A stretch of 64,000 nt of DNA from Bacteroidia bacterium (GCA_026003235.1 BPGW01000008.1:62001-126000), one strand, 5' to 3'; numbered from the stretch's first letter, positions 1-10,128 are shown. The notes: generated by a model not told the origin, from the sequence alone. Made by a program: numbers and translations.

Positions 1-2
1 CT

Positions 3-506
3 TTCCTGCGCAGTTATGTGGACTTTCTGCGGGATAGCCTGCCTGACCCCGCGCAGGAGGCCCGAGAAGCGCTTGCGCTGCCGGAGAGCCTGTGGCGTCC
101 TGCCCCCCCTCCGGTTCCCCTCACCCCCTCTTTGTCTCGGTTTGGCGGCGCGGGCGGGGCGCCGGCCTACGTGCCGGCCCGGCCCCTCTACCTGTACCAT
201 AAGGTCAGGCCCGGAGAAACGCTGGGACAAATCGCTCAGCGGTATGGGGTGTCGGTGGCTGCGATCCGCCAAGCCAACGGCCTGCGAAGCTCCCTGATCC
301 GGGTGGGGCAGACCCTTCGCATACCGGCCCAGCGGGCTTCAGGCGGGGCTGCCTCTCCCGCTGTCAGGTACCACACCGTGCGGACGGGAGAGTCGCTGTG
401 GAGCATTGCGCAGCGCTACGGCATCTCCGTAGAAGCGCTCTGCCGCGCCAACGGCCTTACCCCCCGTAGCGCCATCCACCCCGGCCAGCGCTTGCGCGTG
501 CCGTGA
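3..506 (+). CDS. LysM-domain protein, C-terminal part (partial at window start; lytic transglycosylase-like)
   Basis: Frame open to the window edge; two LysM repeats (YHKVRPGETLGQIAQRYGVSVAAIRQANGL...IRVGQTLRIP and YHTVRTGESLWSIAQRYGISVEALCRANGL...IHPGQRLRVP). Confidence 0.8.
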   Translation, partial: FLRSYVDFLRDSLPDPAQEAREALALPESLWRPAPPPVPLTPSLSRFGGAGGAPAYVPARPLYLYHKVRPGETLGQIAQRYGVSVAAIRQANGLRSSLIRVGQTLRIPAQRASGGAASPAVRYHTVRTGESLWSIAQRYGISVEALCRANGLTPRSAIHPGQRLRVP

Positions 507-558
507 AATTTAGACTTGTCAGGGAGACTTTGCTTACCTTTGTCAAAACTTTTTTGCT

Positions 559-2652
559 ATGCGCAAGGTCGCAGTAGGGGCCGTGCTACTGGCCTTTTCT
601 GGGTGGGCGCAGGAGGCGCCTGAGAGGGCTTCTTTTCGGTATGAGCGGGAGCCCGTTTTTATTGAGAACCGTGGGCAATGGCATCCGGATGTGCTGTACT
701 TATGCCGGCTGAAGGGTTTGGATGCGTGGATCACGCGCTGGGGTGTGAACTACACCTTTTACCGGCTGGAGAGGGAGGAGGGGTGTGAGGAGAGGTGGAG
801 CAGGCGGGGGGAGAGGGGTTTTTCTCGGCTGGTGGGGCATCGGGTGCTATGCCGGTATGTGGGGGCAAACAACTGCGTGCAGGCGGAGGGGCGAGCCAAG
901 CGGCCGGGGTATTACAACTACTTTATCGGGAACGACCCCTCCAAGTATGCCACGGGGGTAGGTTTGTACGGGGAGGTTGTGGTGAAGGAGGTGTGGGAGG
1001 GGGTAGATGTGCGGTACTATGTGGAGGGGGGGTATTTGCGGTATGATTTTATAGTCAGGCCTGGGGGTGAGGCGAGTCGGGTGAGGTTTGAGCTGGAGGG
1101 GGCGGAGTGGGTGGAGGAGGCGGGGTCAAAGCTTCGGCTGGGGACGAGCTTAGGGGAGGTGGAGATAGGGGGTTTGCGTTCGTATCAGGCTGGGGATGGC
1201 CAGCTGGTGGCGAGCTGGTTTGAGGGGTCTGGGGGCGTGTACGGGGTAGGGGTGGGTCCCTACGACCGCAGCCAGACGCTGGTGATAGACCCCCTGGTGT
1301 ATTCCACCTTCCTGGGGGGGAGTAGGGATGAAAGGGGCTATGGCATTGCGGTGGATGGGCGTGGGCAGGCCTACATCACGGGCTTTACAGGGTCAGCAAA
1401 CTACGATGTGACGAGCGGGGCTTTTCAGACGACGTATGGGGGAGGGGTGGATGTGTTTGTGACGAAGCTGAATGCGGACGGTACGGCGCTGGTGTATTCC
1501 ACCTTCCTGGGGGGGAGGGGGGGTGATGATGGCCATGGCATTGCGGTGGATGGGCTTGGTCAGGCCTACATCACGGGCCTTACGTCTTCACGGGATTACC
1601 CTACCACAAGCGGGGCTTTTCAGACGACGGTTGGAGGATACGGGGATGTGTTTGTGACGAAGCTGAATGCGGACGGCACGGCGCTGGTGTATTCCACCTA
1701 CCTGGGGGGGAGTGAGAGTGAAGGGGGCATGGCATTGCGGTGGATGGGCTTGGGCAGGCCTACATCACGGGCAACACATATTCACGGATTACCCTACCAC
1801 GAGGGGGCTTTTCAGACGACGCTTGGGGGACGGGATGATGTGTTTGTGACGAAGCTGAATGCGGACGGCACGGCGCTGGTGTATTCCACCTACCTGGGGG
1901 GGAGTGGGGATGATGGGGGCACTGGCATTGCGGTGGATGGGCTTGGGCAGGCCTACATCACGGGCACTACAGGGTCATTGGATTTCCCTACCACGAGCGG
2001 GGCTTTTCAGACGAGGTATGGGGGGGGATTCCGTGATGTGTTTGTGACGAAGCTGAATGCGAGCGGCACGGCGCTGGTGTACTCCACCTTCCTGGGGGGA
2101 AGTTCTTATGAGTTTGGCAGTGGCATTGCGGTGGATGGGCTTGGGCAGGCCTACATCACGGGCTCTGCAGGGTCAGGTTACCCTACCACGAGCGGGGCTT
2201 TTCAGACGACGCTTGGGGGATGGGGTGATGTGTTTGTGACGAAGCTGAATGCGGACGGCACGGCGCTGGTGTATTCCACCTACCTGGGGGGGAGTGATTG
2301 GGATGTGGGCCGTGGCATTGCGGTGGATGGGCTTGGGCAGGCCTACATCACGGGCGATACAGATTCACAGGATTACCCTACCACGAGCGGGACTTTTCAG
2401 ACGACGCATGGGGGGGGAGAGGTGGATGTGTTTGTGACGAAGCTGAATGCGGACGGCACGGCGCTGGTGTATTCCACCTACCTGGGGGGGAGTGGGGAGG
2501 ATGGGGGCTTTGGCATTGCGGTGGATGGGCGTGGGCAGGCCTACATCATGGGCATTACAAATTCACAGGATTACCCTACCACGAGCGGGGCTTTTCAGAC
2601 GACGCGTGGGGTGGGATTGGGTGTCTTTGTGACGAAGATAGACCCAAGATAG
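559..2652 (+). CDS. SBBP-repeat beta-propeller secreted protein
   Basis: 697 aa; signal peptide ending WAQ, N-terminal FIENRGQW domain, seven ~65 aa repeats (LVYSTYLGGS..D.G.GIAVDGLGQAYITG...YPTTSGAFQTT...DVFVTKLNADGTA). Confidence 0.85.
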   Translation: MRKVAVGAVLLAFSGWAQEAPERASFRYEREPVFIENRGQWHPDVLYLCRLKGLDAWITRWGVNYTFYRLEREEGCEERWSRRGERGFSRLVGHRVLCRYVGANNCVQAEGRAKRPGYYNYFIGNDPSKYATGVGLYGEVVVKEVWEGVDVRYYVEGGYLRYDFIVRPGGEASRVRFELEGAEWVEEAGSKLRLGTSLGEVEIGGLRSYQAGDGQLVASWFEGSGGVYGVGVGPYDRSQTLVIDPLVYSTFLGGSRDERGYGIAVDGRGQAYITGFTGSANYDVTSGAFQTTYGGGVDVFVTKLNADGTALVYSTFLGGRGGDDGHGIAVDGLGQAYITGLTSSRDYPTTSGAFQTTVGGYGDVFVTKLNADGTALVYSTYLGGSESEGGMALRWMGLGRPTSRATHIHGLPYHEGAFQTTLGGRDDVFVTKLNADGTALVYSTYLGGSGDDGGTGIAVDGLGQAYITGTTGSLDFPTTSGAFQTRYGGGFRDVFVTKLNASGTALVYSTFLGGSSYEFGSGIAVDGLGQAYITGSAGSGYPTTSGAFQTTLGGWGDVFVTKLNADGTALVYSTYLGGSDWDVGRGIAVDGLGQAYITGDTDSQDYPTTSGTFQTTHGGGEVDVFVTKLNADGTALVYSTYLGGSGEDGGFGIAVDGRGQAYIMGITNSQDYPTTSGAFQTTRGVGLGVFVTKIDPR
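1291..2640 (+). repeat. Seven tandem ~192-198 bp coding repeats (SBBP units)
   Basis: Near-identical blocks 'gtgtattccacctacctggggggg...gacgaagctgaatgcggacggcacggcgctg' recur at 192-198 bp spacing. Confidence 0.9.
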
Positions 2653-2704
2653 GCTTGGGCGGTGCTACTTCCTTGTGGTGGTGTGGCTGGGTATCCCAGC
2701 CTGA

Positions 2705-2890
2705 GGGCGGGGGCGTTTGCGGTGTGAGGGGGGCGGCGTGGTGGAGCTGCGGGATGCCAGCGGCAGGGTGCTGCGCCGCTATGAGCTTCCAGGCAGCTCC
2801 CTGACCCTACACGAGGACCTGCCGGCAGGGGCGCCCTTCCTGCGCCAGGTTAGTACGGGTGCCGTAGTGAAAGTGGTGATCAGCCCATAG
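2705..2890 (+). pseudogene. Detached T9SS type A-like C-terminal sorting domain remnant
   Basis: Frame 2 reads GGVVELRDASGRVLRRYELPGSSLTLHEDLPAGAPFLRQVSTGAVVKVVISP*, a T9SS-tail pattern with no start codon, just after the SBBP stop and in another frame. Confidence 0.6.
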
Positions 2891-2913
2891 GGCCGGAGGA
2901 TAGCCCAACGAAC

Positions 2914-2944
2914 AGGGGGCAGGTCCACCCAGGGCCTGCCCCCT
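2914..2944. terminator. Hairpin AGGGGGCAGG...CCTGCCCCCT
   Basis: Perfect 10-bp inverted repeat between convergent coding regions; no strong T tract. Confidence 0.45.
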
Positions 2945-2980
2945 GCTGCGGAGCGGCTACCGGGACTTCGGGGCGGGGGG

Positions 2981-3142
2981 TTATTTTTTCCTGCCCTGGC
3001 CGCCTCCTTTCCAGGTGGGGTTGAGCTGTTTGCCTCGGTTACCCTGGGCCTGGTCGTACTGCCGGTTGGTTCCCGGCGTCCCCTTGTTTGGGTTAAGCTG
3101 GTTGGCGTGGTTGTCACGCGGGTCAATAGGTCTTTTACTCAT
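2981..3142 (-). CDS. Small basic protein, 53 aa
   Basis: MSKRPIDPRDNHANQLNPNKGTPGTNRQYDQAQGNRGKQLNPTWKGGGQGRKK*; 'NHANQLNPN' resembles a recurring short-protein motif; below the 60 aa cutoff of the ORF track. Confidence 0.65.
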   Translation of the reverse strand: MSKRPIDPRDNHANQLNPNKGTPGTNRQYDQAQGNRGKQLNPTWKGGGQGRKK

Positions 3143-3179
3143 GGCAGCTCCGTTAACGAAAAAAAACCCGGAAAGTTCC

Positions 3180-3683
3180 CTATGTAAAGCGAGGGGGCTT
3201 TCTTACCTCGCCGCCGAAGAGGGCGCGTACTTTTTCCTGCCGGAAGCGAAATATCTCGTCCAGCCGGGGCCGCACCACCCAGGGATGCACCAGCTGCCCC
3301 AAAAGCCCCGCCGGCAAGCCGTAGTGCACCAGATCCTGCATCAGAACCCCCTCCGCCGTGGGAAAAAACTCATGCCGGTGATGCCAGAAGCGATACGGCC
3401 CAAAGCGCTGCTCATCCACGAAAAAATACGGCGGTTCCCCTTCGTGGGGCCCCTGCAGGTGCGTGATTTCCGTAACCCACCGCATCGGTAGGCCCAGCAA
3501 TGGCCGCACTCGGTACTCAATAATAAGGCCGGCTCGCATCTTGGCAGGTACGGGCGACAAAATGGCAAACTCCATGTAGGGTGGGGTGATGTGCTTGAGG
3601 TTTTCTGGCTGCGAGAAAAAATCCCACACTTCCTCCATGGGCCTTGGGATGAGCTGAGCGGCTTCCAGGCGGTAGAGGCGCAT
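3180..3683 (-). CDS. SRPBCC-family ligand-binding protein
   Basis: 167 aa; LIPRPMEEVWDFFSQPENLKHITPPYMEF... typical SRPBCC start. Confidence 0.8.
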   Translation of the reverse strand: MRLYRLEAAQLIPRPMEEVWDFFSQPENLKHITPPYMEFAILSPVPAKMRAGLIIEYRVRPLLGLPMRWVTEITHLQGPHEGEPPYFFVDEQRFGPYRFWHHRHEFFPTAEGVLMQDLVHYGLPAGLLGQLVHPWVVRPRLDEIFRFRQEKVRALFGGEVRKPPRFT

Positions 3684-3716
3684 GGGTCTTTAAACAAAGA
3701 GCGCCTGCGCCAAAGC

Positions 3717-6182
3717 TCACCGCTTGGGGGCGCCGAGGGTGTAGCCTGCCACGGCCGTGTCTGGGAAGGCCGCCCGATCCCGCACAAAGAGATGCCGATA
3801 CAGCTGTCCTTGCTGCCAGGCGGGGAGGAAGTCCATGTAATGGAAGCTTCCGGGGTTGCCCGACTGGCCGCCCGGGTAGACGCCGTAGCCCTGCACAGGG
3901 GGCTTCAGGTCCACCACCATACGCCAGGAGGGGCCTGCGGTGGAACCGATAGCGTTTATGCACTGGCCATCGCCGTCGGTTTGGAGCGTGTCGCTGCTGA
4001 AGCCCTTGAGTCGGGCCAGGTGGCGCACCTGGGCAGCTCTGTACCGCCACCACACCAGGGTGTCGCCAGCCTGGTCGGCCCACCTTCGGGTCTTTTCCCA
4101 GGCCGAGCGGATCAGGACGGGCAAGCTTCGTGGGCCGCTGTCGGCCACCGAAAGCCAGCGCGGATGGGGAGCCGGCTTTCCCGCGGTGCGAGCCGCATGG
4201 GTCTCCTCCAGCATCTTGAGGGTGATTTCCCATTCAGGCCGGCGAAAGGGGAGGTTTTCCCACACCGCCAGGTGCAGCGCTACCCACCACCGCTTGAAGA
4301 GGGTGGGGGCCCGCCCAGCGCCTACAAACCGGTAGTCCCATCGGCGTAAGGTGTCCAGCCACCGCGACGAGTCGCCTTGCACATAGCTCAGCATCAGAGG
4401 CAGCGCCCGCCGCGCCAAAAAACTCTCCACATCCAGCTGAAGCACCCGAAAAGAGTCCACGGTCGCCTTCTCTAAAGCTCGTAGCCGTTCTTCTATGCGG
4501 GCGGCGCGGTCCGGCAGCGCAAAGTACCAGCCCAGCCAGTAGGGGTACGCGGGGCCCGCAGGGTAAGAGTTGGCCGACCGTACAAACCCCTCAGGGGGGT
4601 CTAGGGTGTGCGGGTTTTCTTCCATATCCAGCCAGTCGCGCCAGTGGTTTTCGGGCTTTTCGGCATCCAGGACGAATTTGCCTTGTTCCTTCCAGCGGAG
4701 GGGATAAAATCCTCGCACCCACAGCGCGATATGCCCCGCCGTGTCGGCGTAGACGAAATTCTGAGCTGGACTGCCAAAGTGCCGCAGGGCCTCTTGGTAG
4801 TCGGCCAGGCCTCGGGCTCGGTTGAGCAGGTAGAAGCAGCGCGCTTCGTTGGAGGGTTCGTAGCTGATCCAGCGCAGGGCGCAGTCTATGGGGGCGTGCC
4901 GAGCTTTGCCTTCAAGAGGGCGCGCGATAGCGTCGCGGCTGCGGTGTACGACAGGCCCCCAAGGCGTGTACCATACCGTGTCCCACACCAGCCGGTGCCC
5001 ATCCCACGGCGTGCGTACCCAAAGGGTTTCTACCCGGGGGTGGAGAGGCACCCGCTCGCCATGGTAGTAAAACGACCGCTGGAGGCTATCGGCATACCTC
5101 AGCCGGTAAAAGTCAAACGCATCCGGTCCTACATTGGTCACGCCCCAAGCGACCGCTTCGTTGTAGCCGATGATGATGCCGGGCGCGCCCAAGAGCGAAA
5201 CCCCATACGTGTTTACAGAAGGGCCGACCAAATGCATCTCCAGCCAGATGGAAGGCAGATTCAGCGCCAGGTGGGGGTCGTTGGCTAAGAGGGGGTACCC
5301 TGAAGCGGTCTTTCGGCCGCTCACGGCCCAGTTGTTGCTGCCTACCCAGGAAGGGTCTTGCTCTTCAGCCTGACCCAAGCTGTCTTCGGCGTAAGCCCGA
5401 CTGTACAGCTCGGCAGGTTGGGGAGGCACTTCCTTGGAAGCCTGCCAGCTGCCGGTTAGGATGGTGGTGTGACCGTACGGGGCCGTGTTGGGGAAAAGGG
5501 TGTCTATCACGCCTTTGCCCAGCTGAACAAGGAGCTTGGTGAGGTACTTGTCTTGGCTTTTGACACTCAGGTCGTAGGCCATGTACTTGACCAGGTAGAG
5601 GGAACGGACGGGGCTCCACGGCTCCGGAGCGTACCCCAGCAGCTTGTACTCAAAAGGATACTCGCGGGGGCTCAGCTGGGCCAGGTAGGCGTTTACCCCT
5701 TCGGTGAAGGCATTAAGCATGGCCCACGTGGCTGAGTCTTGCTGGACGGCTTGCAGGGCTTTTTCTACGGCGTAAGGGATGCCCAAGCGGCGCATAGCCC
5801 GGTCAAAAGGCAGGAACTTCTCGCCCAGCACCCGGCTCAGCCGCCCTGCAGCCGCATCGCTTTGCATTTCCATCTGCCAGAGGCGCAAGTGAGCTTGGAT
5901 GTACCCCTGGGCTCGGTACAAGTCTGCTTCCTTGCGAGCAAAAATGTGCGGAACCCACCGTTTGTCCCATACCACCCAGACAGAATCCTCCAGGGTAGGG
6001 ATGAGCAGCTGGGTGGGGGGCTGGGTCTCAGGGGGTTCGGCGTTGCGCCAAAAGCCCTCCGTAGGCGAGAAGAAACGGCCCAAGGGAGGGAGTTGTCCCC
6101 ATCGCCGACCCAGGCCGGCTTCCATTGCGATTAGGGCCAGCAGCAGCCCCCCTGTACGCCATAGAGCTTTTGGGCGGCTCAT
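3717..6182 (-). CDS. Penicillin acylase (Ntn hydrolase) family protein
   Basis: 821 aa; nucleophile motif WVGSNNWAVSGRKTASGYPLLANDPHL and downstream family features. Confidence 0.9.
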   Translation of the reverse strand: MSRPKALWRTGGLLLALIAMEAGLGRRWGQLPPLGRFFSPTEGFWRNAEPPETQPPTQLLIPTLEDSVWVVWDKRWVPHIFARKEADLYRAQGYIQAHLRLWQMEMQSDAAAGRLSRVLGEKFLPFDRAMRRLGIPYAVEKALQAVQQDSATWAMLNAFTEGVNAYLAQLSPREYPFEYKLLGYAPEPWSPVRSLYLVKYMAYDLSVKSQDKYLTKLLVQLGKGVIDTLFPNTAPYGHTTILTGSWQASKEVPPQPAELYSRAYAEDSLGQAEEQDPSWVGSNNWAVSGRKTASGYPLLANDPHLALNLPSIWLEMHLVGPSVNTYGVSLLGAPGIIIGYNEAVAWGVTNVGPDAFDFYRLRYADSLQRSFYYHGERVPLHPRVETLWVRTPWDGHRLVWDTVWYTPWGPVVHRSRDAIARPLEGKARHAPIDCALRWISYEPSNEARCFYLLNRARGLADYQEALRHFGSPAQNFVYADTAGHIALWVRGFYPLRWKEQGKFVLDAEKPENHWRDWLDMEENPHTLDPPEGFVRSANSYPAGPAYPYWLGWYFALPDRAARIEERLRALEKATVDSFRVLQLDVESFLARRALPLMLSYVQGDSSRWLDTLRRWDYRFVGAGRAPTLFKRWWVALHLAVWENLPFRRPEWEITLKMLEETHAARTAGKPAPHPRWLSVADSGPRSLPVLIRSAWEKTRRWADQAGDTLVWWRYRAAQVRHLARLKGFSSDTLQTDGDGQCINAIGSTAGPSWRMVVDLKPPVQGYGVYPGGQSGNPGSFHYMDFLPAWQQGQLYRHLFVRDRAAFPDTAVAGYTLGAPKR

Positions 6183-6183
6183 C

Positions 6184-7590
6184 TTAGGGGCGAGGTAAGA
6201 AGAAACCCGCTATGCCGTACAGGTAATCCAGCCATCCCCACAAAAGGGAGGGGAGGAGCCCCAGCACCACCAATAGCAGCGCGCCTAAGGCCAGAACGGG
6301 GGCACGCGCCGTCACGCCTTCTCCACTCTGGTACAACCAAGCGATGGGACGCCAGTAGTAGGCGTACCCAATCAGCGCTCCTACCAGAGCGATGAGGGCT
6401 GCCAGTCCGTGCCCTGCCCGAAAGGCCGCCACAAAAAGGCCGTACTTGGCGAAAAACCCCGCCAGCGGGGGCATGCCCGAGAGAGAAGCCAGGGTCAAGG
6501 CCAGGGCCAGAGCATAGGCGGGGTGTCGGTAACCCAGACCTCGCAGGGCTTTTTCGTTCAGGGGCTCAGGCTTGAGCCCTATCAGCCCAAAAGCCAGCAC
6601 ACTCATCAGGCCGTACACGAGGGCATAGGCCCAGGCTTGCAGCCGTCCTTCGGGGCCGCTCACAAGCGCCAACAGGATATAGGACCCATGCGCGACCGAG
6701 GAATAGCCCAGGAGCCTTTGCAGCGAAGTTTGTCCCAAAGCAGAGAGGTTGCCGTAGAGGCTGGAGGCGGCGGCGATGACGGCAAAGGCGCCCAGCCAAG
6801 AGGAAGGCACTTCCATGTAGTGCAGCAGCAGGCCGCCTAAAAAAGCCGCATTGAGTTTGCCCAGGGCCACCACGAGGCCGGCGTAGCTGGGTGTGGCCCC
6901 ACCGTATACATCGGGAGCCCACCAGTGAAAAGGAAACACGGAGAGCTTGAAAAGCAGGCCTATGGCTATCATGGCTGCGGCCAGGCTAAAGAGCGGATGG
7001 CCGTGCCAAGCTGTCCACCTAACGGCCCAAAGGTGGTGCAGGTAGAGGGTGCCGGTCAAGCCATACAGGTACGACAGCCCAAAAAGCAAGATGGCAAAGC
7101 CCACGGCGCTAAGGAGGAAATACTTGACGGCCGCTTCGGGGGCGAGGCGGTTTTGCCAGGACAGGCCCACCAGCACATAACTGCCCAGCGAGACGGTCTC
7201 TACGGCTACGACAGCAAGGAGAAGGTGGTTGCTGGCAGGCAGGAGGCTCAGGGCCACTAGCAGAAGCAGCGTAAGGGGAAAAGCTTCCCATCCTTCGGGC
7301 TTTTCGGCCAGGGTCCGAGCGGCAAAAGCCAGCCCTATCGCCGCTATCACCCCCGCAAAAAGCCCCAGCAGGCTATACACCCCCCCTACCCATACCATGC
7401 CGAAAAAGGTGGATTGCGGCTTGGGAAAAGCCCAGGCTATGTAGCCATACAGAAGGGCAGAGAGGAGCCCTATCGCCACGCTGGCCCCAGCTACGTAAGC
7501 TCGCAGTCGGGCAAAGGTGCCCCCTACCAGCAGAACCAACGCCCCAACGAGGAGCACACCAGCCGGCAAAAGCCCCATATAACTCGTCAT
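6184..7590 (-). CDS. nuoN: NADH-quinone oxidoreductase subunit N
   Basis: 468 aa polytopic protein; KLSVFPFHWWAPDVYGGATPSYAGLVVALGKLNA and related motifs. Confidence 0.88.
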   Translation of the reverse strand: MTSYMGLLPAGVLLVGALVLLVGGTFARLRAYVAGASVAIGLLSALLYGYIAWAFPKPQSTFFGMVWVGGVYSLLGLFAGVIAAIGLAFAARTLAEKPEGWEAFPLTLLLLVALSLLPASNHLLLAVVAVETVSLGSYVLVGLSWQNRLAPEAAVKYFLLSAVGFAILLFGLSYLYGLTGTLYLHHLWAVRWTAWHGHPLFSLAAAMIAIGLLFKLSVFPFHWWAPDVYGGATPSYAGLVVALGKLNAAFLGGLLLHYMEVPSSWLGAFAVIAAASSLYGNLSALGQTSLQRLLGYSSVAHGSYILLALVSGPEGRLQAWAYALVYGLMSVLAFGLIGLKPEPLNEKALRGLGYRHPAYALALALTLASLSGMPPLAGFFAKYGLFVAAFRAGHGLAALIALVGALIGYAYYWRPIAWLYQSGEGVTARAPVLALGALLLVVLGLLPSLLWGWLDYLYGIAGFFLPRP

Positions 7591-7662
7591 CCCAGCGAAG
7601 GTAGGGCGAAATCAGGGTTTCCGCAGGGGTGTAGTTTGGATTGAATCTACTACCTTTGCGGC

Positions 7663-8172
7663 ATGTGGGTTCCGCGGTGGGTGCTCTGGCTGGTAGGGCT
7701 GGGGCTGGTTGGCGGGGCGTACGCCCTGTATGCGGTGCATCGCGAAAATCGGCTCCTGGAGACCGAAGTCAAAAAGCTGGAACACCTCCTGGCAGAGCGG
7801 CCCGTAGAGCTGGCTACCTTCATGGCTTCGTATGAGCGCTTCTTGACCAAGCTCCATGCGGCGGGCCAAGCTCAAAATTGGGCCCTGGCGGCTTTTTATT
7901 ATGAAGAGCTGGAAGAGACGGCCGAGCAGCTGGAGAAGCTCAATCTGACCGATGACGGCGTTCCTGTCAGCCAAATGATGCGCCCTAACCTCCTGCAGCC
8001 CCTTGAAGCCGTAGAAAAGGCTATCCAAGCTCAGGAGCCGCGCGCTTTTCAGGAAGGCTTGCGGGTCCTCGTAAGCCATTGCAATAGCTGCCATGCCGCC
8101 GCTGGCAAGCCCTACATTCAGTTTACCTTGCCTGAAAAAGACGCGCCGCCTCGCCAGCGATTCACGCCGTGA
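7663..8172 (+). CDS. Membrane-anchored cytochrome c-like protein
   Basis: 169 aa, N-terminal TM, single CNSCH heme motif near the C-terminus; TACCTTTG 4 nt before ATG. Confidence 0.65.
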   Translation: MWVPRWVLWLVGLGLVGGAYALYAVHRENRLLETEVKKLEHLLAERPVELATFMASYERFLTKLHAAGQAQNWALAAFYYEELEETAEQLEKLNLTDDGVPVSQMMRPNLLQPLEAVEKAIQAQEPRAFQEGLRVLVSHCNSCHAAAGKPYIQFTLPEKDAPPRQRFTP

Positions 8173-8219
8173 GACTGCCACTTTGGCAGTAAGGCACAAG
8201 CTTTGCAAAAAGTTCCCCC

Positions 8220-10103
8220 ATGCCTAAAATCGTAGGAATAGATCTGGGCACCACCAACTCGGTGGTCGCTATCATGGAAGGCGCCCAGCCTACCGTGATC
8301 GTCAACCAAGAAGGAAAACGAACGACCCCTTCCATTGTGGCTTTCAAGCCCGATGGCGAACGGCTTGTGGGCGAGCTTGCTAAGCGTCAGGCCGTCATCA
8401 ACCCCGAAAACACCATCTACTCCATCAAGCGCTTCATGGGCAAGACGTACGACGAGGCCTTGGACGATGTGAAGCGGGTGCCCTACAAAGTCGTCAGAGG
8501 CCCTAACAACATCTGCCAAGTCCAGATTGGGGACAAGCTTTACACGCCTCAGGAAATCTCGGCCATGATCCTTCAGAAGCTCAAGAAAGCGGCGGAGGAT
8601 TACCTGGGTGAGCCGGTCACGGAAGCGGTGATTACGGTGCCGGCGTACTTCAACGATGCGCAGCGCAAAGCCACCAAGGAAGCCGGCGAAATCGCAGGGC
8701 TCCAGGTGCGCCGCATCATCAACGAGCCCACCGCCGCAGCGCTGGCTTATGGGGTAGACAAGCGCCTCAAGCAAGCCAAAATCGCTGTCTTTGACCTCGG
8801 GGGAGGTACCTTTGACATCTCCATCCTGGAAGTAGGCGATGGCGTGTTTGAGGTGCTCTCCACCAGCGGGGATACCCACCTGGGCGGGGACGACTTTGAC
8901 ATGCGCATCGTGAATTGGCTGGTGGAAGAGTTCCTGCAAGAAGAAGGGGTAGACCTGCGCAAAGACCCGCGTGCCATGCAGCGACTGCGGGAAGCGGCCG
9001 AACAGGCCAAAATTGAACTCTCCAGCCAACAAAGCACCGACATCAACCTGCCTTACATCACGATAGACCCGCGCAAAGGACCTCTCAACCTACAAAAGAC
9101 CCTCACCCGGGCAAAGTTTGAAAGCCTTTGCTCTGACCTGTATGAGCGCATGCTGGAGCCGTGCCGCAAGGCCATGAACGCCGCCAAACTCTCCCCTAAG
9201 GACATTGACGAAGTGATCCTGGTCGGGGGCTCCACCCGCATGCCTCGCGTCCAGCAGCTGGTGAAGGAATTTTTTGGCAAAGAGCCCAACAAGAGCGTAA
9301 ACCCCGATGAAGCGGTGGCGCTGGGGGCCGCCGTCCAAGCAGGCGTCCTATCCGGCGAAGTGCAAGGGGTGCTCCTGCTGGATGTGATCCCCATTTCGCT
9401 GGGGGTGGAAACGCTGGGCGGCGTCTTCACCAAGCTCATTGAAGCCAACACCACCATCCCTACCCGCCGGACCGAGATCTTCTCCACGGCGGCCGACAAC
9501 CAAACCACCGTGGAAATCCACGTGCTCCAAGGAGAGCGTCCTATGGCCGCAGACAACCGCAGCCTGGGGCGCTTCTACTTGGATGGGATTCCGCCGGCTC
9601 CCCGGGGCGTGCCGCAAATTGAGGTGACCTTCGACGTAGACGCCAATGGCATTTTGACGGTTACCGCCCGCGATAAAGCCACCGGCAAAGAGCAATCCAT
9701 CCGCATTGAAGCCGGCACAGGCCTGTCCAAGGAAGAAATTGAGCGCATGAAAAGGGAAGCCCAGCTCTACGCCGAAGAAGACCGCAAACGGCGCGAGCTG
9801 GTGGAAAAGCTCAACCTGGCCGACAACTGGATCTACCAGGGAGAAAAGCTTCTGCGAGAGCAAGGCGACAAGCTGCCAGCCTCTGAGAAAGAGCGCTTGG
9901 AAGCGCTGGTGCGGGACCTGCGTTCAGCTCACTCGGCCAAGGACGCAAGCCGCATAGACACCTTCCTGCCCCAGCTCCAGACCCTGCTGGCTTCGGTAGG
10001 GCAGCGCATGTACCAGGGGGCCCCTTCCAGCGGGGGAACCGCCTCCGACGGCTCCGGCGCTACCGAAGTCTCGTACGAAGAAATCCCCTCAGACCGGTCC
10101 TAA
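8220..10103 (+). CDS. dnaK: Chaperone protein DnaK
   Basis: 627 aa; [56 protein letters not shown]. Confidence 0.98.
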   Translation: MPKIVGIDLGTTNSVVAIMEGAQPTVIVNQEGKRTTPSIVAFKPDGERLVGELAKRQAVINPENTIYSIKRFMGKTYDEALDDVKRVPYKVVRGPNNICQVQIGDKLYTPQEISAMILQKLKKAAEDYLGEPVTEAVITVPAYFNDAQRKATKEAGEIAGLQVRRIINEPTAAALAYGVDKRLKQAKIAVFDLGGGTFDISILEVGDGVFEVLSTSGDTHLGGDDFDMRIVNWLVEEFLQEEGVDLRKDPRAMQRLREAAEQAKIELSSQQSTDINLPYITIDPRKGPLNLQKTLTRAKFESLCSDLYERMLEPCRKAMNAAKLSPKDIDEVILVGGSTRMPRVQQLVKEFFGKEPNKSVNPDEAVALGAAVQAGVLSGEVQGVLLLDVIPISLGVETLGGVFTKLIEANTTIPTRRTEIFSTAADNQTTVEIHVLQGERPMAADNRSLGRFYLDGIPPAPRGVPQIEVTFDVDANGILTVTARDKATGKEQSIRIEAGTGLSKEEIERMKREAQLYAEEDRKRRELVEKLNLADNWIYQGEKLLREQGDKLPASEKERLEALVRDLRSAHSAKDASRIDTFLPQLQTLLASVGQRMYQGAPSSGGTASDGSGATEVSYEEIPSDRS

Positions 10104-10128
10104 TCCTCCCCTCACACCCCCCTTACTT

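Noticed and set aside
1472-2632. Series of ~60 aa ORFs (MRTARRWCIPPTWGG...ALRWMGLGRPTSRA...) in the +1 frame of the SBBP gene
   Set aside because: They are the alternative frame of near-identical tandem repeats, so they recur by construction; no independent coding evidence.
1291-2640. Tandem repeats considered as a possible CRISPR-like or satellite array
   Set aside because: They are ~195 bp in-frame coding repeats of a recognised SBBP family with no spacers.
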